Of a stretch of 64,000 bases of DNA, positions 60,601 through 64,000 are shown one piece after another. The stretch covers positions 1-64,000 of the forward strand of contig CAUVXJ010000017.1 of NCBI GenBank assembly GCA_963555925.1, in the 5' to 3' direction. This stretch comes from Protofrankia sp963555925 (GTDB taxonomy: Bacteria > Actinomycetota > Actinomycetes > Frankiales > Frankiaceae). A model generated the notes under the pieces. It saw only the letters and a program-made list of their open reading frames with translations. It made no database searches and was not told the DNA's origin. Each line of letters begins with the position of its first letter. Position 1 is the first letter of the stretch. Both the position numbers and the translations under genes were made by a program.

Positions 60601-62086
60601 GGCGTTCGCCCCGGACGGCCGCACGCTGGCCACCGGCAGCATCGACACGACGGTGCGGTTGTGGAATGTGGCCGACCCCGCCGCCCCCCGTCCGTTCGGT
60701 GAGCCGTTGTCCGGCCATACCGACACCGTGTGGTCGGTGGCGTTCGCCCCGGACGGCCGCACGCTGGCCAGCGCCGGCGACGACAGGACCGTGCGGCTGT
60801 GGGACTGCGGGTCGTCCGCACTGGCCGCACTGGCCGCACCGGCCGCACCGGCCGCTGCCACGAAGCCAGCCCCCGCTAAGAAGGCTGCCGCGGCTTCTGC
60901 CCCGGTGGCCCCGGCGGCGAAGACAGTGAAGACCGGTGTCCAGGCTCCCGCCAAGAAGCCGGCCCCTGCCCCGACGGTGACGATGCCGGCCGCGGTCCCG
61001 ACGGTGACGATGCCCGCGTCTGCGCCCGCCCAGAAGCCGCCCGTCAAGAAGCCGGCGGCCCGCAAACCGGCGCCCGTTCCCGACCCCCGCAGCCTCGGTC
61101 AGCGGCTGACCGGCCACACGGGCTGGGTGATCTCGGTGGCGTTCTCCCCGGACGGTCGCATCCTGGCCAGCGCCGGAGCGGACCGGACGGTGCGGTTGTG
61201 GGATGTCGCCGACCGGTCCGCTCCCCGCCCGTTTGGCCCACCCCTGAGCGGCCACACCGACCGGGTGGAGGCGGTGGTGTTCTCCCCGGACGGCACGATT
61301 CTGGCCAGCGCGAGCGCCGATCGGACGGTGCGGCTGTGGCACGTCACCGCCCGCCGCCTCCGCCCGCTCGGTGAGCCGTTGACCGGCCACACCGACCGGG
61401 TGTGGTCGGTGGTGTTCCTGCCCGACGGTCGGATTCTGGCCAGCACGGGCAGGGACGGGACGGTGCGGTTGTGGGATGTCGCCGACCGGTCCGCTCCCCG
61501 CCCGTTCGGCCCGCCCCTGGCCGGTTCCGTCGGCCCGGTGCGATCGGTGATGTTCTCGCCGGACAACCGCATCCTTGCCAGTGCCGGTGCTGACGTCAGC
61601 GGTGCCGGCCCGGTGCGCCTGTGGGACGTGAGCGAACGCCGTGCCCGCCCGCTCGACCCGCCGCTGACTGGTCACACCGGCGACGTGTGGTCGGTGGAGT
61701 TCTCCCCGGACGGGCGCACCGTGGCCACCTCGGGCGTCGACAGGACGGTACGGCTGTGGGACATCACCGCTCCTCGTCCTCGCCTGCTCGCCCCGCTTAT
61801 CGGCCACGCCGCCCGTAGCCCCCGCGTACTCGGCCCGCCGTTGACCGGTCACACCGGTCGGGTGGGGGCGGTGGCGTTCTCTCGGGACGGTCGCATCCTG
61901 GCCAGCGCCGGCGAGGATGCGACGGTGCGGTTGTGGGACATCACCGCTCGGTCCGCCCCCCGTCCGCTCGGCCCGCCGCTGGCCGGCCACACCGGCTGGG
62001 TGAAGGCGGTGGTGTTCGCCCCGGACGGTCGCACCCTGGCCAGCGCCGGCGACGACAGGACCGTGCGGTTGTGGGACGTGGGCTGA
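57677..62086 (+). CDS. Giant Ser/Thr protein kinase with three WD40 propellers
   Basis: 1469 residues. A Hanks-type kinase at about 16-262 has GSGGFAHV, Lys45, HRDIKPDN with Asp133, DFG and MAPEQ. No transmembrane helix is visible, unlike the kinase at 2309-5746. Twenty-one WD40 repeats fall into three sets of seven (about 360-672, 733-1044, 1144-1469) split by Pro/Ala/Lys linkers, so three full propellers are likely. The repeat consensus is LTGHT..V.SVAFSPDGR.LASAG.D.TVRLWDV. TTA codons occur at residues 13, 316 and 775. It may be a scaffold on which partners such as the FHA protein are phosphorylated. Confidence 0.92.
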   Translation: MFVVDRERIAAALPHYELGAGLGSGGFAHVLAGRHRQLERDVAIKVLSSAKEDAPAGFAAEARLLASFDHPHVVRVHDYVEDDGLCLIVMELLAGGTLTSRRAGIPAEGACAVGLAVAQALTCAHSQGVLHRDIKPDNILFDATGLVKVTDFGIAKLLDGSAATASRIIGTAQYMAPEQILEGRLGPATDLYALGVLLYELLAGAPLFDPTLPLLAQLRHHLDTIPQPPAGVPAQVTEVVMRALAKDPAARQPSARDFALDLARAACLVHGPRWTARSGIGLRLDDDIREAADYPPSPIAYVRQAQAQAQAAAIPLQQQPADGALRPAERRPQPPQPADRAPQFVRRAQVPGLRALGPALTGHISSVFSVAFSPDGEILASAGNDTTVRLWDVADPSTSRPLGGPLPGHIGPVRAVAFAPAGRILASAGDDKTVRLWDVVDPSAPRLFGEPLITTAGRVRAMAFSPDGRTLASAGNGKTVQLWDVADPSAPGPVGAPLSVPTDRVDAVVFSADGHMLASTGDGTVVVRLWDVRDRSIPRPLGEPLAGDTARVWSVAFSAGSGILATAGGDRMVRLWDIADPSTPRPIGEPLTGHAGRVRSVMFSPDGRILASVGDDKALWLWDVVDPCDPRLLGEPLTGHTNIVNAVVFAPDGCTLATAGADFTVRLWRCELPTRAAPSAAPAPPAPAVALTVAPAPPAKAPAPPAKAPAPPAPAVVKVAAPAPGPRPHGPALTGHAGPVFSVAFSPDGRILASAGGDKTVRLWDVADPSDPRPLGDPLTGYLNQVRAVVFAPDCTILASGSADRRVRLWDVADPSSPRALGQPLTGHTDPVLAVAFSPDGRILATAGAVNDKTVRLWDVADPTAPRPLGGPLTGHTDSVFSVAFAPDGRTLASAGNDKTVRLWDVADPAAPGPLSAPLTGHTNRVLSVAFSPNGGILVSAGSDKTVRLWKLAGRAGARPLGEPLTGHTNQVRSVAFAPDGRTLATGSIDTTVRLWNVADPAAPRPFGEPLSGHTDTVWSVAFAPDGRTLASAGDDRTVRLWDCGSSALAALAAPAAPAAATKPAPAKKAAAASAPVAPAAKTVKTGVQAPAKKPAPAPTVTMPAAVPTVTMPASAPAQKPPVKKPAARKPAPVPDPRSLGQRLTGHTGWVISVAFSPDGRILASAGADRTVRLWDVADRSAPRPFGPPLSGHTDRVEAVVFSPDGTILASASADRTVRLWHVTARRLRPLGEPLTGHTDRVWSVVFLPDGRILASTGRDGTVRLWDVADRSAPRPFGPPLAGSVGPVRSVMFSPDNRILASAGADVSGAGPVRLWDVSERRARPLDPPLTGHTGDVWSVEFSPDGRTVATSGVDRTVRLWDITAPRPRLLAPLIGHAARSPRVLGPPLTGHTGRVGAVAFSRDGRILASAGEDATVRLWDITARSAPRPLGPPLAGHTGWVKAVVFAPDGRTLASAGDDRTVRLWDVG

Positions 62087-62094
62087 CCCGGGGC

Positions 62095-62385
62095 CTATCC
62101 CGCGTCAGGCTGGGCGCCTTGAGGCAGGGTGCAGTCGGGCTGAGCCGTGTCGAGGCGGGCGCGGGCACCGTCCAGGAAGGACTGGCACGCTCGTGCGAGC
62201 GCCTCACCGCGTTCCCACAGCGTGAGCGACTCCTCCAGGGTGATGCCGCCGGCCTCCAGCCGCCGCACGACATCCTCCAGCTCTGCCCGGGCCCGCTCAT
62301 ACGTCTGCACAGCTCCATGTGTCTGCACAGCTCCATGTGCCGGCGGAGCCTCGTGTGTCGCCGGTGCATCCTGCGAACCTGACAC
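62095..62385 (-). CDS. xseB: Exodeoxyribonuclease VII small subunit
   Basis: 96 residues from GTG 62385, with AGGAGG 5 nt upstream. TYERARAELEDVVRRLEAGGITLEESLTLWERGEALARACQSFLDGARARL is the full family core, a helical hairpin that wraps XseA. The first 28 residues include a duplicated HGAVQT (18-bp DNA repeat). It is convergent with the kinase gene. Its partner xseA lies 1.2 kb upstream, separated by add, although the two normally overlap in one operon. Confidence 0.93.
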   Translation of the reverse strand: MSGSQDAPATHEAPPAHGAVQTHGAVQTYERARAELEDVVRRLEAGGITLEESLTLWERGEALARACQSFLDGARARLDTAQPDCTLPQGAQPDAG

Positions 62386-62547
62386 CGATACCTCCTGAGT
62401 CGACCGCGGCGAACCGGCATTATCGGGGACACGGCGAACCTACGCGGCCCACCCCGCCAGCCGAGTCGGCCGGTTCCGCGCTGATTCACGGTTATCGCTG
62501 CGATCTTGCTTGACGGGGATGGGGACGGTCGGCAATCGTCTCGGGAC

Positions 62548-63612
62548 ATGCGAGACGGCGATGCGCGAGAGGGCACCATCGACCAGCCCACCGACGAGGA
62601 GTTCGTCGACGCGCTGCCCAAGGTGGAACTGCACGTCCACCTGGAGGGGTCGATGCGCCCGCAGACGCTGCTCACCCTCGCCCGCCGCCATGGCGTCGAC
62701 GATCTGCCCATCGACCTTGACGGTGTGGCGAGATTCTATGAGTTCCGCGACTTCGACCACTTCATCGAGGTCTATCTGGCCGCTGTCCGGGTGTTACGCG
62801 ATGCCGGCGACTTCGCGCTCCTGGCCCGCGAGACCGCACTGGGGCTCGCCGCCCAGGGCGTCCGGTATGCCGAGATCACCTTTACGCCCTTCCTGCACAT
62901 CCAGCGCGGTGTCGATGCAGACGAGGTCTTCGCCGGCATCGAGCAGGGCCGGCGGGACGCCGAGGAGACGACCGGCATCCAGGTCCGGTGGGTCACCGAC
63001 ATCCCGGGCCTGCCGGACATGGACCTTCGGCCCGCTGCCGCGGGGACGATCGAGTTCGCGTTGAACCACCGTGAGTCCGTGATCGCGCTCGGGCTGGGCG
63101 GACCCGAGGTCGGCGTGCCCCGGCCGCAGTTCGCCGAGGTATTCACAGCCGCACGTGACGCCGGGCTGCACCGGGTACCGCACGGCGGCGAGACCACCGG
63201 AGCGCGCACGATCTGGGACTGCCTGGAGTACCTGCACGCTGAACGCATCGGGCACGGCATCAGCGCCCTTGACGACCCGACCCTCGTCGACCACCTGCGG
63301 GCACATCACATCCCGCTGGAGGTGTGTCCCACCTCGAACCTGCGCACCGGGGTCGTCACCGACTATCCAGCACATCCGCTGCCCAGGATGATCGAACTGG
63401 GCCTGCCGGTCAGCCTCAACAGTGACGATCCGCCGATGTTCGGGACCACGCTGCGGGACGAGTATCTGCATGCGCTGCGTAGCCTGGGTTTGACCCGGCG
63501 TCAGGTCGTGGACCTGGCCGCGGCTGCCGTCGATCACTCGTTCGCTCCCGCCGCGGTCAAGGAGGCCATCGGGGCGGACCTCGCGACGGTCGTCGAGGGC
63601 GTCAGTCGTTAG
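62548..63612 (+). CDS. add: Adenosine deaminase
   Basis: 354 residues from ATG 62548 (an upstream in-frame TTG at 62506 is less likely). LPKVELHVHLEGSMRP (HxH zinc ligands), VPHGGETTGARTIW (His and catalytic Glu), RIGHGISALDD and VSLNSDDPPMFGTTL (Asp pair) are the family's motifs. It deaminates adenosine to inosine; related subgroups act on adenine or aminodeoxyfutalosine. It lies on the opposite strand between xseB and xseA, its stop 7 bp from that of xseA. Confidence 0.9.
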   Translation: MRDGDAREGTIDQPTDEEFVDALPKVELHVHLEGSMRPQTLLTLARRHGVDDLPIDLDGVARFYEFRDFDHFIEVYLAAVRVLRDAGDFALLARETALGLAAQGVRYAEITFTPFLHIQRGVDADEVFAGIEQGRRDAEETTGIQVRWVTDIPGLPDMDLRPAAAGTIEFALNHRESVIALGLGGPEVGVPRPQFAEVFTAARDAGLHRVPHGGETTGARTIWDCLEYLHAERIGHGISALDDPTLVDHLRAHHIPLEVCPTSNLRTGVVTDYPAHPLPRMIELGLPVSLNSDDPPMFGTTLRDEYLHALRSLGLTRRQVVDLAAAAVDHSFAPAAVKEAIGADLATVVEGVSR

Positions 63613-63619
63613 AGCGCCC

Positions 63620-64000
63620 CTAGTGCCGGTCGCTCTCAGAACGCTTGCGTGCGGACGCCTGCTCGGGGCCCGTACCGGCGGTCGCGGGGAAGGAGCCGCC
63701 GGCAACCTGGATAGCCAGTTCGTCACCGGCAGCCACCTGCTCCGGGTCGCGCACGATGGAACCGTCGGCGGTCCGGTGTACTACGGCGTACCCGCGGTCC
63801 AAGGTCGCCGCCGGTGACAACGCGTGCATCTGGGCGCGGGCGTGGGCCAGCTCACGCTCGGACCGATCCAGGATGTGCGTCACGCAGCGTAGTGCGCGAG
63901 CCCGTAGTTCATGCACGTACCCGACCTGGCGGTCGAGCTCGCGTCCGGGCGCTGCCAGGGCGGGCCGGCTGCGTAGGTCAGCTAGTCCGCGTTCCTCGTG
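63620..64000 (-). CDS. xseA: Exodeoxyribonuclease VII large subunit, C-terminal part
   Basis: The frame is open to the window edge; the visible 126 residues contain ELDRQVGYVHELRARALRCVTHILDRSERELAHARAQMHALSPAATLDRGYAVVHRTADGSIVR, the helical and C-terminal segments of XseA. The catalytic core lies beyond the window. The stop (63622-63620) is 7 bp from the convergent add stop. With XseB it degrades single-stranded DNA. Confidence 0.9.
   Translation of the reverse strand, partial: HEERGLADLRSRPALAAPGRELDRQVGYVHELRARALRCVTHILDRSERELAHARAQMHALSPAATLDRGYAVVHRTADGSIVRDPEQVAAGDELAIQVAGGSFPATAGTGPEQASARKRSESDRH

Noticed and set aside
59999..61990. 663-codon minus-strand open frame inside the WD40 kinase
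   Set aside because: It is an antisense shadow of the repeated WD40 codons; its periodic GQR..AERTG text mirrors the repeats.

Overview
The window is 64 kb of high-GC DNA that looks like a mycothiol-producing actinobacterium, most likely Frankia or a close relative. The evidence is high GC in every reading frame, many GTG starts, a mycothiol conjugate amidase, a PPOX protein of the F420-dependent type, a GTP-type PEP carboxykinase, and gene order shared with Mycobacterium (the Rv1022-Rv1026, Rv1080c-Rv1085c and Rv1095-Rv1108c neighbourhoods, from memory). The genus is an inference. One run of 310 Ns inside leuS shows this is a draft scaffold.

Layout. 1-2.3 kb: the tail of an HNH/DUF222-like protein, a SurA-like lipoprotein and mazG. 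2.3-5.7 kb: a membrane Ser/Thr kinase with 14 WD40 repeats. 6-12.5 kb: sppA, then an overlapping run eno / ftsB-like / DUF501 / ppx, then a family 5 uracil-DNA glycosylase. 12.6-15.9 kb: ndh, a gene-poor, relatively AT-rich island with an unusual tRNA-like gene followed by strong hairpins, and a Bax-inhibitor-like membrane protein. 16-21.4 kb: small PPOX, DUF4287 and unknown proteins, a surface O-acylation pair (MBOAT plus SGNH hydrolase) and an alpha/beta hydrolase. 21.6-25 kb: a MoxR/chelatase-type AAA ATPase with its VWA partner. 25-38.4 kb: greA, DUF4307, mca, terB-like, a small membrane protein, arfB, a fused acyl-CoA carboxyltransferase, leuS, a rhomboid-like protein, a DUF255/YyaL protein and a hemolysin III-like protein. 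38.7-43.3 kb: pckG, phoH-like and msrA. 43.4-46.8 kb: a TacAT-type toxin-antitoxin module with a palindromic operator, a stray msrA tail, an SRPBCC protein, a TetR regulator with a candidate operator, and a lipoprotein. 47.2-56.3 kb: NUDIX, sthA, fumC, GH16, a sterol-desaturase-like protein, glpX and DUF4245. 56.4-62.1 kb: a PIN-like/FHA protein directly followed by a 1469-residue kinase with 21 WD40 repeats arranged as three seven-blade propellers. 62-64 kb: xseB and the 3' end of xseA, separated by adenosine deaminase on the opposite strand.

Themes. Central carbon metabolism (eno, pckG, fumC, glpX, sthA, ndh), translation (leuS, arfB) and redox repair (msrA, mca) form the conserved background. 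On top of this lie features that stand out: two giant WD40 kinases, one coupled to a putative nuclease/FHA partner; paired hairpins with a conserved GATCATG loop downstream of greA and fumC; a dispersed TAGAGCGCCCGRCA element; a class-I tRNA-like gene with a UAA anticodon; and short tandem repeats in many coding and intergenic regions.
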